Below, one piece after another: positions 18,657 to 26,648 of a stretch of 64,000 bases of DNA (the stretch's first letter is position 1; the number at the start of each line of letters is the position of its first letter). A program made the translations under genes and the position numbers. This DNA comes from Actinophytocola sp044466355 (GTDB lineage Bacteria; Actinomycetota; Actinomycetes; Mycobacteriales; Pseudonocardiaceae), in the NCBI RefSeq assembly GCF_044466355.1, contig NZ_JBITMQ010000001.1, positions 310,001-374,000 on the forward strand, in the 5' to 3' direction. The notes below the pieces were generated by a model. The model saw only the letters and a program-made list of their open reading frames with translations. It did no database searches and had not been told where the DNA came from.

Positions 18657-18679
18657 TTATGAAAGGAGGTTTATAAAGG
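18657..18679. promoter_or_regulatory. Candidate ROK operator (AT-rich tandem repeat)
   Basis: TTATGAAAGG (18657-18666) and TTATAAAGG (18671-18679) form a 14-bp-spaced direct repeat, the only AT-rich island in the 95-bp gap between the divergent GH89 and ROK genes. ROK operators are commonly AT-rich tandem half-sites at such a place. It could equally supply -10 elements. Confidence 0.45.
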
Positions 18680-18729
18680 TCGTTGCGTAAGATGCTCGCA
18701 GGGCGGTCGAGCCGCGTCAAGGGAGAGCC

Positions 18730-19869
18730 GTGCAAGGAACCCGGGTGCTGCGCCGCATCAACACCGCGGCCGTGCTGGACGCCGTGCGCCGCGGTGCGGG
18801 CGGCCCGGTGCGGCTGACCGAGCTGGTCGAGTCGACCGGGCTCACCCGGCCGACCGTCGCGCAGGCGGTCGAGGAGCTCCTCGACTCCGGCTGGCTGCGC
18901 CAGCACGCCGCCGAACCGTCCAGCCTCGGCGGCCGTCCGGCGGTGCGGGTGTCACTGAACGGCCGGGCCGCGCCGGTCCTCGGCCTCGACGTCGGCCCGC
19001 ACACCGTCACCGCCGGGGTCGCCGACCTCGCGGGCGAACAGCTGGCCGTGACCCGCGAACCCGTGCGCCGCAAGGGCGCGAAGCACCTGCTCGGCGTGCT
19101 CGGCGCGGTCACCGAGCGGACGCTGGCGGCGGCCGACGTCGCGCCCGCCGACGTGGCCATGGTCGTGGTCGGCACGCCGGGCATCGTCGACCGCGAGAAG
19201 GGCAGGGTCCTGTTCGCGCCGAGCATCCCGGGCTGGTCGTCGATCGACCTCACCGCCCACCTCCGCACCCGGCACCCGTGTCCGGTCGAGGTCGAGAACG
19301 ACGCCAACCTGGCCGCGCTCGCCGTGGCCGACGAGCGCACCGGCACGCTGCTCGCGGTGCAGTGGGGCGAACGCCTCGGCGGCGGCGTGGTCATCGACGG
19401 CAGGCTCCACCGCGGCGCGGGCGAGGCGGGCGAGATCGGGTTCATCCGCCCACCCGGTCACGACGTGCGCGACGACACCGGCCGGGGGCCGCTCGAACGC
19501 AGCATCGGCGCGGAGGCGATCACCGAGCTGGCCCGTGCCGCGGGCACGCGGAAGGAGGACGCCGCGGCCGTCTTCACCGCGGCCGCCGACGGCGACCCGA
19601 CGGCGCTGTCGGTCGTGGACCAGGTGGCGCGGATCTTCGCGGAGGCGGTCGCGCCCGCGGTCCTCGTGCTGTCCCCCCACGCGATCGTGATCAGCGGCGG
19701 TGTCGCGCGGGCGGGCGAGGTCCTCGTGGCCGCGATCCGCCGCCACCTCGCGGACCTCACCCTCACTCCGCCCCGGGTCGAGCTGTCGGAGCTGGCCGAG
19801 AACACCGTGCTCACCGGTGCGTTGCGGATGGCGCTGGACCGCGTGTGGGCGGCACGCCTGGCGACCTGA
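18730..19869 (+). CDS. ROK family transcriptional regulator, probable repressor of the GH89 gene
   Basis: The 379-aa protein has an N-terminal winged helix-turn-helix (RLTELVESTGLTRPTVAQAV, EELLDSGWLRQ) and a complete ROK fold: PVLGLDVGPHTVTAGVADLA (phosphate 1), VVVGTPGIVD, VEVENDANLAALAVADE, ERLGGGVVIDGRLHRGAG and ISGGVARAGE. The Cys zinc motif of NagC-type proteins is missing. GTG 18730 has GGGAG 5 nt upstream. The divergent neighbour is a GlcNAc-releasing enzyme, so GlcNAc or a derivative is the likely inducer (inference). It ends 10 bp from the convergent tandem TetR gene. Confidence 0.92.
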   Translation: MQGTRVLRRINTAAVLDAVRRGAGGPVRLTELVESTGLTRPTVAQAVEELLDSGWLRQHAAEPSSLGGRPAVRVSLNGRAAPVLGLDVGPHTVTAGVADLAGEQLAVTREPVRRKGAKHLLGVLGAVTERTLAAADVAPADVAMVVVGTPGIVDREKGRVLFAPSIPGWSSIDLTAHLRTRHPCPVEVENDANLAALAVADERTGTLLAVQWGERLGGGVVIDGRLHRGAGEAGEIGFIRPPGHDVRDDTGRGPLERSIGAEAITELARAAGTRKEDAAAVFTAAADGDPTALSVVDQVARIFAEAVAPAVLVLSPHAIVISGGVARAGEVLVAAIRRHLADLTLTPPRVELSELAENTVLTGALRMALDRVWAARLAT

Positions 19870-19878
19870 ACGCGGGCC

Positions 19879-21042
19879 TCAGCCGCCCATAGCGCCCATG
19901 AGCAGGGCGGCGACGGCGTCGCGGTGGTCCGGGGTGTCCTGCCAGCGCAGGTGGCGACCGGCTTCGACCACCACGCCGAAGCCCGCGTGCACCAGTGTGC
20001 GGGCCTGGCGTGAGTCGAGTTCCGGGCGTGCCGAGCGCAGTTGCTGTTCCCAGACGGCGATGTGTTCGCGCTGCGCCGTGATCAGCGGCCGTTGCAGGGT
20101 GGCGGGCAGGCCGACCAGCTCGGCGTTCGCGACGCTCGTGAGCGCGGTGTGCTCGAAGCTGTAGGCGACGTAGGTCGCGGTCAGCGCGGTCAGCACGTCG
20201 TGCGGGTCGGTGATCCCGCGCAGGTTCTGCTCCACCGCCTGCGTCAGCAAAGCCGCGGCCTGCAGGCAGGCGGTCGCCAGGATGTCGGCCTTGCCGGGGA
20301 AGTAGCGGTACAGCGCGGACGGGACCAGCCCGACGGCCTCGGCGATGCGGCCGTTCGTGACGTTGGCGAAACCGTCCTGTTCGAACAGTGGGAGGGCGGC
20401 CGCGAGGATCTCCGAACGGCGGGTGCGTGGCACGGGCGTGCTCGGCAGTTCGACGCGGCGTGCGCTCCCGGCCGCGGCCCCCGGGTCGGTCGCGGCGACG
20501 CGCGTGCCGGCCGCCACCAGCAGCTCCTCGACCCGGCGCTGCGCGATCGAGGTGCGGTGCATCGTGATCGACCCGATCGCGCCCAGCGCCGCCGCGGCGC
20601 GCAGGTGCTCGTCGGGCAGCGGGTGCTCGCGGCGCACCACCTCGGTCACCCGGTCGACGATGTGCGTGAACTTCGCCCTGAGCACGTGGCGGTCCTCGCG
20701 GTTGAGGTACCTGGCCTCCCACCGGTACAGGCCGCTGGAGGCGCGGTGGGTGACGGCGACCTGCGTGACGGCGCCGAGCACGTCCGCCAGCGCCGCGTCG
20801 GCCGGCACCTCGTCGACCGCGGTGACCAGCCGGTCCGCCATGACGTTCGCGCACTCGGCGAACAACGCGTACTTGTTGGGGAAGTGCCGGTACAGGGCCG
20901 CCGCGGTGATGCCCACGTTGGCGGCGATCTCCTCCATGGACGCCGCGTGGTACCCGCGCCCGCTGAACACCCGGCCCGCCGCCTCGACGATCAGCTGCTT
21001 GCGGTTGCGCGGCCGGACGGCTGCGGTCGGCTCGGCGGTCAT
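19879..21042 (-). CDS. Tandem (fused-duplicate) TetR family regulator
   Basis: The 387-aa protein contains two complete TetR units. The first HTH is in residues about 14-60 (LIVEAAGRVFSGRGYHAASM, NVGITAAALYRHFPNKYALF). The second is at about 210-255 (ILAAALPLFEQDGFANVTNG, AEAVGLVPSALYRYFPGKAD). Each is followed by its own helical ligand domain. Such single-chain duplicates occur in actinobacteria and would bind DNA as an intrachain pair. ATG 21042 is the only reasonable start. It is divergent from lcp, and TetR-type regulators of lcp are known in Gordonia, so control of the rubber oxygenase is a good hypothesis. Confidence 0.9.
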   Translation of the reverse strand: MTAEPTAAVRPRNRKQLIVEAAGRVFSGRGYHAASMEEIAANVGITAAALYRHFPNKYALFAECANVMADRLVTAVDEVPADAALADVLGAVTQVAVTHRASSGLYRWEARYLNREDRHVLRAKFTHIVDRVTEVVRREHPLPDEHLRAAAALGAIGSITMHRTSIAQRRVEELLVAAGTRVAATDPGAAAGSARRVELPSTPVPRTRRSEILAAALPLFEQDGFANVTNGRIAEAVGLVPSALYRYFPGKADILATACLQAAALLTQAVEQNLRGITDPHDVLTALTATYVAYSFEHTALTSVANAELVGLPATLQRPLITAQREHIAVWEQQLRSARPELDSRQARTLVHAGFGVVVEAGRHLRWQDTPDHRDAVAALLMGAMGG

Positions 21043-21291
21043 GCGCGCCAGTCAACCACGAAGCCGGCGCTCCTCACCCAGCCCGGCAGGAGCCCGGCCC
21101 TGCCGCGCGGTCATGCGGAATCCCTTTGGCGGTGGCGGACCGATTCAGGTCGGAGATTCCCTTGCCGATGCCTGGGCGCGCTGGTTATGTTAATGAGAAA
21201 TCTCCTGCTGGATCTAGCGGGATCGCGAGCGTTTACGCCCGCCAGGTCCAGGAAAGCGGTGCTGTGCCTACCGAGGAAGCTAGGTAAGTAA
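21043..21291. promoter_or_regulatory. Divergent intergenic region between tandem TetR and lcp
   Basis: This 249-bp gap has no gene. It contains a relatively AT-rich segment (21185-21210, GTTATGTTAATGAGAAATC) that could be a promoter. The text AATGAG-x-AATCTC recurs at about 21192-21203 and at the lcp start (21291-21302), a possible duplicated element. It must hold the promoters and TetR operators of both flanking genes. Confidence 0.4.
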
Positions 21292-22473
21292 ATGAGCAAT
21301 CTCAGCAGGAGGAACGTCCTTTCGCTCGGTGTCGCGTTGGGGCTGGTCGGCGCCGCGAGCGCTGTCCCGGGTCTGGCGTCCGCCGCGGACACCGATCCGT
21401 GGTGGGTCTGGGACGACGAGGTTGACCGGTTGCTGGTGTCGCTGCTCGACAACGGCCAGATCCCGGCGGTCAACACCGCGATGGCGTCGTGGGTGAACAA
21501 CGGCGACCCGTTGCCCGGCGGCCTGCCCGCCGCCCTCACCACGTGGCTCCAGAAGGTCAACCGGATGCCCTCCTGGGCGGACCCCGCGAAGCTGCGCCGC
21601 GCCGCGGACTTCAACCGGCGCAAGGACACCTACCTGTTCATGCTGTACGGCCTCGGCAGCGGCATCATGAGCACGGTGATCCCGCGGGAGGCCAAGTCGG
21701 TCTACTGGTCCGCGGGCGGCGCCGACATGAAGGACCGCGCGGCCAAGACGTTCACCTTCGGCTACGACCTGAGCGACATGAACGCCTTCGACCCCACCGG
21801 CCAGTTCGTGGTCAGCGCCAACAAGACACGCCTCGTGCACGCCGCGGTGCGGCACCTGCTGCCGCAGTCGCCGCACTGGCAGGCGGTCGCGGACGAGCCG
21901 AGGCGGATCCCGATCAGCAACGGCGACATCCTGGTGACCTTCCACAGCCTCGGCACGTTCGTGCACAAGAAGCTGAAGGAATGGCGCGTACCGATGACGA
22001 CCGCGGACGAGGAGGCCTTCCTGCACTCGTGGCAGGTCGCGATCCACCTGCTCGGCGTGCGGGAGGAGTTCATCCCGAAGACGTGGGCCGCCGCGTACGC
22101 CCAGTCGGCGCAGGTGCTCACGCCGATCCTCGCTCCGTCGTACGAGGGCAAGGAGCTGGCCGAGGACCTGCTCGGCCTGACCGCGCAGATCGACCTCGGC
22201 GTCACGCGCGGGTTCCTCAACGAGTTCGTCCGCTACGTGCTCAGCGACGAGATCGGCGACTGGCTCGGCCTGCGCCGCGACTACGCGGCCGCGACCCTGA
22301 TCCGGACCGGCTGGCCGGCGTACATCGCCTTCCGCGAGGGGCTGCTGCCCGTCATGCCCGTCGGGTTCTACATGTTCGACCAGTTCATCCGCGCGCTCGC
22401 GATGCTGTTCCTCAACAACGGCACGTCACCGACGACCACCCCGATCACGATCCCGACGGGCAACCGGCCCTGA
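21292..22473 (+). CDS. lcp: Latex-clearing protein (Lcp)-family rubber oxygenase, Tat-exported
   Basis: The 393-aa protein has a twin-arginine signal (SRRNVLSLGVALGLVGAAS) and the DUF2236/Lcp haem-b fold. Compared from memory with Lcp of Streptomyces sp. K30, the functional residues keep the same spacing with an offset of 15: Glu133 (base), Arg149, Lys152, Thr153, His183 (axial haem ligand), Arg187 and His188. Arg314 probably matches Arg328. Lcp cleaves poly(cis-1,4-isoprene) to oligo-isoprenoid aldehydes and ketones outside the cell. Length and Tat export fit the family. The divergent tandem TetR gene may be its regulator. Its 3' end overlaps the convergent DUF3040-like gene by 48 bp. Confidence 0.88.
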   Translation: MSNLSRRNVLSLGVALGLVGAASAVPGLASAADTDPWWVWDDEVDRLLVSLLDNGQIPAVNTAMASWVNNGDPLPGGLPAALTTWLQKVNRMPSWADPAKLRRAADFNRRKDTYLFMLYGLGSGIMSTVIPREAKSVYWSAGGADMKDRAAKTFTFGYDLSDMNAFDPTGQFVVSANKTRLVHAAVRHLLPQSPHWQAVADEPRRIPISNGDILVTFHSLGTFVHKKLKEWRVPMTTADEEAFLHSWQVAIHLLGVREEFIPKTWAAAYAQSAQVLTPILAPSYEGKELAEDLLGLTAQIDLGVTRGFLNEFVRYVLSDEIGDWLGLRRDYAAATLIRTGWPAYIAFREGLLPVMPVGFYMFDQFIRALAMLFLNNGTSPTTTPITIPTGNRP

Positions 22474-22746
22474 CCCCCGGGGCAGCCGTCGGGCCAGGTA
22501 CGGCCCGGCGGCCCCGGCCGCCGCGACCGCGACGAGCAGGACGCTGTTCACGGCCAACCCGACGAAGACGAAGATCATGCACGCGATCGCCGCGGCCGCC
22601 CAGCCGGGGTGCACCCGCACGGGTTCGCGGGCGCCGGTCCCCGGCTGCTCCGGCTCGCCGTTGGCCAGCTCCTGACAGATCCGGTCGAACTGATCACGCT
22701 CGTGCTGCGTCAACGGAAACCGGTAGTCCGGGTGTTGGGGTTGCAT
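22426..22746 (-). CDS. DUF3040-like small membrane protein
   Basis: The 106-aa protein begins with a charged segment, LTQHERDQFDRICQELANGE (about 12-31), typical of the DUF3040 family. A pair of membrane helices follows (about 48-85, GWAAAAIACMIFVFVGLAVN and SVLLVAVAAAGAAG), and it ends in an Arg-rich tail. ATG 22746 has GAGGAGGA upstream. DUF3040 proteins are common in actinobacteria and of unknown function. The last 48 bp overlap the convergent lcp gene, but the strong ribosome site and family match support it. Confidence 0.75.
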   Translation of the reverse strand: MQPQHPDYRFPLTQHERDQFDRICQELANGEPEQPGTGAREPVRVHPGWAAAAIACMIFVFVGLAVNSVLLVAVAAAGAAGPYLARRLPRGSGPVARRDRDRGGRR

Positions 22747-22835
22747 CGGGTCCTCCTCATCGGCGCCGTTCCACCCATCGATTACCTCGGAAACCGGCGG
22801 GGGACACCTCGCGTGGGCCGGGAGTTCGCCCGAAC

Positions 22836-22868
22836 CACGGGGCCGTCGGCACGACCGACGGCCCCGTG
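22836..22868 (-). terminator. Terminator hairpin after hbpS-like gene
   Basis: A perfect 14-bp stem CACGGGGCCGTCGG/CCGACGGCCCCGTG with a 5-nt loop (22850-22854) lies 6 bp past the stop codon on the minus strand. There is no U-run. Confidence 0.7.
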
Positions 22869-22873
22869 AGTCG

Positions 22874-23410
22874 TCAGCGGCCGCGGGTCAGCTCGTCCAC
22901 GCCCGCGCGCGCGAACTTCTCGTCCAGCTCGCCGGACGGGGCGCCCGCGACGCCGATGCCCGCGATCGGCGCGTTCTTCGCCGCCACCGGAACGCCGCCG
23001 CCCAGGAAGAGGGTGTTCGGGATGTCCTTGAGGTTCGGGGCGGACTCCAGGCGGGTCACCAGCTCCGACGTGGGTGCGTTCCAGGACACCGCCGTGTACG
23101 CCTTGGCGATCGCCGAGTCGTAGGGCTGCGGACCCGCGCCGTCACCGCGCAGGGTGACGATCGTGTTGCCGTTGCGGTCGACCACGGCGACGGTCACCCG
23201 CTGGCCCTCCTTCTCCGCCGCGTCCAGCACCGCCTGTACCGCGTCGGCGGCGGCGTCGATGGTGAGGTGGGTGCTGGTCGTCAGCGCGTTGCCCGGGACG
23301 GGAGCCGGGGCCGGGGCCTGCGCGGAGGCGGACACCACGCCCATGGTGCCCACACCGGCGATGGCGAGGGTGGCGGCGGCGGTGACGATCTTGACACGGG
23401 TGCTTCGCAT
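22874..23410 (-). CDS. hbpS: HbpS/GlcG-type (DUF336) secreted haem-binding protein
   Basis: The 178-aa protein has a Sec signal peptide (RSTRVKIVTAAATLAIAGVG, ASAQA cleavage near 31). A GlcG/HbpS domain follows, with LTIDAAADAVQAVLDAAEKE, VTVAVVDRNGNTIVTLRGDG, SAIAKAYTAVSWNAPTSELV, FLGGGVPVAAKNAPIAGIGV and GELDEKFARAG. HbpS of Streptomyces reticuli is an extracellular, octameric haem-binding, redox-stress-sensing partner of the SenS kinase. The next genes, divergently transcribed, are a membrane kinase and a NarL-type regulator, exactly the hbpS-senS-senR arrangement. ATG 23410 follows AAGGAG. Confidence 0.88.
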   Translation of the reverse strand: MRSTRVKIVTAAATLAIAGVGTMGVVSASAQAPAPAPVPGNALTTSTHLTIDAAADAVQAVLDAAEKEGQRVTVAVVDRNGNTIVTLRGDGAGPQPYDSAIAKAYTAVSWNAPTSELVTRLESAPNLKDIPNTLFLGGGVPVAAKNAPIAGIGVAGAPSGELDEKFARAGVDELTRGR

Positions 23411-23581
23411 GGTTTCTGACTCCTTGTCGTCTGTTGTCTCCAGCCTCCGCCGCGGGGCCCGGCCGCCGCGTCGCCGTTGTGGGTCGACCTCGGTCGCGGC
23501 ACGGGTGAGGCCGGGGTCATCCGAATGGCCGACCCCTGGGTGACAATGTGGGTGTTCGCCCAGTTCAGGAGAGGAGCGCCG

Positions 23582-24709
23582 ATGGTGCCGGTGGCCGACA
23601 CGCGGCGGCTCGCGCTCGTCATCCACGTGACGTTCTTCCTGCTGCTCGGCTCCGCCCTGGTCCGCTACCTGCAGCGGCACGGCGGCGACCAGCTCGCGCC
23701 GGTGGTGCTCGCCATGGCGGGTGCGCTCGCGGTCCTGTACGCGCTGTCCCGGCTGCCGCGGGGCAACCCGGCCCGCCTGTTGTGGCTGTGCGGCGTGGTC
23801 GCCGTGTGGGCGGTGCTCGTCAACCTCGCGCCCAGCTTCGCCTGGTGCGCGGTGCCGCTGTTCTACACGGCACTGCGCACGTTGCCGCGGCCCGCCGCGT
23901 ACGTGCTCGTCGTGCTGTTCACCGGGCTCGTCGTGTTCGCGCAGCTCCGGCTCGCCAACCGCTTCGACCTGGACCTCGTCGTCGGGCCACCCGCCGTCGC
24001 CGCGCTGGCCACGGCCGTGTTCGTCCACATGGACCGCCTGGCCCGCGAGCTGGCCGAGGCCGGGCGACGGGAGGGCACGCTCGCCGAGCGTCAGCGCCTC
24101 GCCATGGAGATCCACGACACGATCGCCCAGGGCCTGTCGAGCCAGCGCATGTTGCTCCAGGCCGCGGACCGGTTGTGGGACACCGATCCCGGCCGTGCCA
24201 GGGAGCACGTCCGCACCAGCGAGTCGGTCGCCGAACGCGGGCTCGCCGAGGCCCGCCGCTTCGTGCACGACCTGGCACCCGCCGACCTCGCCGAGAGCGG
24301 GGACCTGCCGTCGGCGCTGCGTGCGCTGGCCGACCGCGAGACCACCGGCGAACGGGCGGTGACCTGCCACGTCGACGACGTGCCCGGCCGGCTGCCGGAA
24401 CGTGTCGAGTCCGCGTTGCTGCGCATCGCGCAGGGTGCGCTCGCGAACACACGGGAACACTCCGGTGCCACCCGCGCCGCCGTCACCCTCACCTACCTCG
24501 GCGACGAGGTCCGCCTCGACGTCGCCGACGACGGCCGCGGCTTCGACCCGGCCGCACCCGGCCCCGGCGGGGACCGCGGCCACGGCCTGCCCGCCATGCG
24601 TGCCAGGGTGGAGCAGCTCGGCGGTGTGCTCACCGTCGAGTCCGCACCCGGTGACGGCACCGTCGTCTCCGTCGCCGTACCAGTGAACGCGGAGGTCCCG
24701 GCACCGTGA
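23582..24709 (+). CDS. senS: SenS-like sensor histidine kinase (HisKA_3)
   Basis: The 375-aa protein has about five N-terminal membrane helices (roughly 9-27, 38-56, 66-83, 88-120, 130-149). A NarL-class dimerisation domain follows, with phospho-acceptor His178 in LAMEIHDTIAQGLSSQ, and then a HATPase_c domain (ALLRIAQGALANTREHSG, VADDGRGFDPAA, GHGLPAMRARVEQLGG). ATG 23582 is preceded by GAGGAG; the longer frame from 23477 lacks a ribosome site. It would sense HbpS, haem or redox state across the membrane and phosphorylate the response regulator, whose GTG start overlaps its stop by GTGA. Confidence 0.9.
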   Translation: MVPVADTRRLALVIHVTFFLLLGSALVRYLQRHGGDQLAPVVLAMAGALAVLYALSRLPRGNPARLLWLCGVVAVWAVLVNLAPSFAWCAVPLFYTALRTLPRPAAYVLVVLFTGLVVFAQLRLANRFDLDLVVGPPAVAALATAVFVHMDRLARELAEAGRREGTLAERQRLAMEIHDTIAQGLSSQRMLLQAADRLWDTDPGRAREHVRTSESVAERGLAEARRFVHDLAPADLAESGDLPSALRALADRETTGERAVTCHVDDVPGRLPERVESALLRIAQGALANTREHSGATRAAVTLTYLGDEVRLDVADDGRGFDPAAPGPGGDRGHGLPAMRARVEQLGGVLTVESAPGDGTVVSVAVPVNAEVPAP

Positions 24710-25338
24710 CCAGCACCGTCCGGCTCGTGCTGTGCGACGACCACGTGGTGGTCCGCGCGGGCCTGCGCGCCCTGCTCGACAGCGCACCCGACATCGAGGT
24801 GGTCGGCGAGGCGGGCAGCGGGGAGGAGGCGGCCGCCCTCGCCAGGACGCTGACCCCCGACGTGGTCCTGATGGACCTGCAGCTCGGTGCCGGCATCGAC
24901 GGCGTCGAGGCCACCCGCCGGATCACCGAGATCGCAGGCGGTGCGGTGCACGTCCTGGTGCTGACCACCTACGACACCGACGCCGACATCACCCGTGCCA
25001 TCGCCGCGGGCGCCACCGGCTACCTGCTCAAGGCCGAGGAACCGGACGAGCTGTTCGCCGCCATCCGCAGCGCCGCGGCCGGCCGCACCGCGTTGTCCGC
25101 GCCGGTCGCCCACCGCGTGATGGAGCGGATGCGCAGCCCGCGCCCCACCCTGACCGCCCGCGAGACCGACATCCTGGGCCAGCTCGCGCTCGGTCTGTCC
25201 AACCGGGACATCGCGAAGGCCCTGTTCCTGAGCGAGGCCACGGTGAAGACGCACCTCGGCCGCATCTACGACAAGCTCGGCGTCGACTCCCGCACGGGCG
25301 CGGTGGCAGTCGCCAAGGAACAACGGCTGCTGCCCTAG
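24706..25338 (+). CDS. senR: SenR-like NarL/LuxR response regulator
   Basis: The 210-aa protein has an N-terminal receiver (RLVLCDDHVVVRAGLRALLD, phospho-acceptor Asp57 in VLMDLQL, LTTYDTDADI, YLLKAEE) and a C-terminal LuxR helix-turn-helix (about 145-200, TLTARETDILGQLALGLSNR, EATVKTHLGRIYDKLGVDSR). It is translationally coupled to the kinase gene through a GTGA overlap. In the Streptomyces system SenR controls hbpS-senSR and catalase genes; the same is expected here. It ends 4 bp before the convergent Ser/Thr kinase stop. Confidence 0.92.
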   Translation: MTSTVRLVLCDDHVVVRAGLRALLDSAPDIEVVGEAGSGEEAAALARTLTPDVVLMDLQLGAGIDGVEATRRITEIAGGAVHVLVLTTYDTDADITRAIAAGATGYLLKAEEPDELFAAIRSAAAGRTALSAPVAHRVMERMRSPRPTLTARETDILGQLALGLSNRDIAKALFLSEATVKTHLGRIYDKLGVDSRTGAVAVAKEQRLLP

Positions 25339-25342
25339 CCGT

Positions 25343-26515
25343 TCAGCGCTTGCCCTTCTTCTTGCCGTTCGACTTGCCGGGGCCGCGGTTGTCCTTGCCC
25401 TTGTGCCGGTGCTCGGCGACGCCGGCCGTCTCGTCGACGGGCGCGGGTCGCGGGGTCGCCGCCGGGATGCCGGCGGGTGGGGGTGGCGGCTCGACCACCT
25501 CGGTGGCCTGGCCCGCCGGCGAGCGGTACCCGGGGTCGCTGACGGGGCGGCCGGAGATGGTGGCGCCGGTCGTGGTCGCGGCCACGGCGCAGGCGACGAC
25601 CAGCGCCAGCGCGGTCAGCCCGGCGTGCACGGAACGCGGCCGGGACAGGGCGCCGGTGTGCGACCGGGGCGCGGGTGGCGTGGGCAGTGCCGCCGTGCGG
25701 CCCGCGGCGATCGCCGCCAGGTGCGCGGCGCAGCCGGCGGCGTCCGGGCGGCGAGCGGGGTCCCGCGCCGTCATCGCGGTGAGCAGTGTGCGCCAGGAGT
25801 CGGACAGCCCGGCGGGGACGTGGGGTGGCCGGTTCAGGCGGGCGAGGGCGCTCTCGACGGTGCCGCCCGCGTACTCGATGCGGCCGGTGAGGCATTCGAG
25901 GAGCAGCAGCCCGAGCGCGTACACGTCGGCGGCGGGCCCGACCTCGGCGTCGGTCACCTGTTCCGGGGCCAGGTAGGCGGCGGTGCCGACGAACTCCCCG
26001 GTCGCGGTGAGGTGCGCGGCGCCCAGCGCCCTGGCGACGCCGAAGTCGGTGAGCCGGCAGTCGCCGTGCTGGTCGACGAGCACGTTGGCGGGCTTGATGT
26101 CCCGGTGCACGACGTCGTGCGCGTGGACGTGCGCGAGGACCTCGGCGAGCCGCGCCCCGATCCGGGCGACCGCGGCCGGTTCGAACGGGCCGCGGTCGAG
26201 CAGGTCGCGGAGGGTGGGGCCGTCGACGAGCTCCATCACCAGGAAGGGCTCGGCCCCGTCGAGGCAGACGTCGTGCACGGTGACGAGCCCGGGGTGGCGC
26301 AGGCTCGCGAGCAACCGTGCCTCGGCCGCGAAGCGGTACCGGCTGAACGCGTTGCCGTCGTCCTGGAACACCTTCACCGCGACGCGCCGCCCGAGCGCGA
26401 TGTCGACCGCTTCGTGGACCCGGCCCGCGCCACCGCGACCGAGCAGCGCACCGAGCCGGTACCGGTCCGCCAGCAGACGTGCTTCGGCTCGTCTGTCGTC
26501 CACGCCCACCGCCAC
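25343..26515 (-). CDS. Membrane Ser/Thr protein kinase (PknB-like, no PASTA)
   Basis: The 390-aa protein has a Hanks-type kinase domain (about 18-270): glycine loop LGRGGAGRV, ATP-binding Lys48 (RVAVKVF), catalytic HRDIKPANV (Asp139), DFG at 157-159 and GTAAYLAPEQ. A Pro/Arg-rich juxtamembrane segment, one membrane helix (about 295-318) and a short outer tail rich in Pro, then Lys/Gly/Asn (KGKDNRGPGKSNGKKKGKR), follow. There is no PASTA or other sensor domain, so the extracellular part could only bind polyanions or small ligands. GTG 26515, 26509 and 26503 are all possible starts; GAGAGGGG suits the first two. Confidence 0.92.
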   Translation of the reverse strand: MAVGVDDRRAEARLLADRYRLGALLGRGGAGRVHEAVDIALGRRVAVKVFQDDGNAFSRYRFAAEARLLASLRHPGLVTVHDVCLDGAEPFLVMELVDGPTLRDLLDRGPFEPAAVARIGARLAEVLAHVHAHDVVHRDIKPANVLVDQHGDCRLTDFGVARALGAAHLTATGEFVGTAAYLAPEQVTDAEVGPAADVYALGLLLLECLTGRIEYAGGTVESALARLNRPPHVPAGLSDSWRTLLTAMTARDPARRPDAAGCAAHLAAIAAGRTAALPTPPAPRSHTGALSRPRSVHAGLTALALVVACAVAATTTGATISGRPVSDPGYRSPAGQATEVVEPPPPPAGIPAATPRPAPVDETAGVAEHRHKGKDNRGPGKSNGKKKGKR

Positions 26516-26603
26516 ACCCCTCTCGCTCGCCCGGCTCGTACCCCGTCGGGGGAGGGCGGAAACCTGCCGCGTCGAACGGATGGCGGCGACACCGAGCCGA
26601 CGC

Positions 26604-26640
26604 GAAGGCGCCGGGGACCGTCGCGGTCCCCGGCGCCTTC
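26604..26640 (-). terminator. Very stable hairpin downstream of the small secreted protein
   Basis: A perfect 17-bp stem (GAAGGCGCCGGGGACCG, 26604-26620, with 26624-26640) closes a TCG triloop 8 bp past the stop codon at 26649. No U-run follows on the minus strand. It also insulates the kinase gene that starts at 26515. Confidence 0.75.
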
Positions 26641-26648
26641 GACCACGA

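Noticed and set aside
23548..24654. 368-codon frame inside the SenS-like gene
   Set aside because: Out-of-frame Arg/Pro-rich shadow of the kinase.
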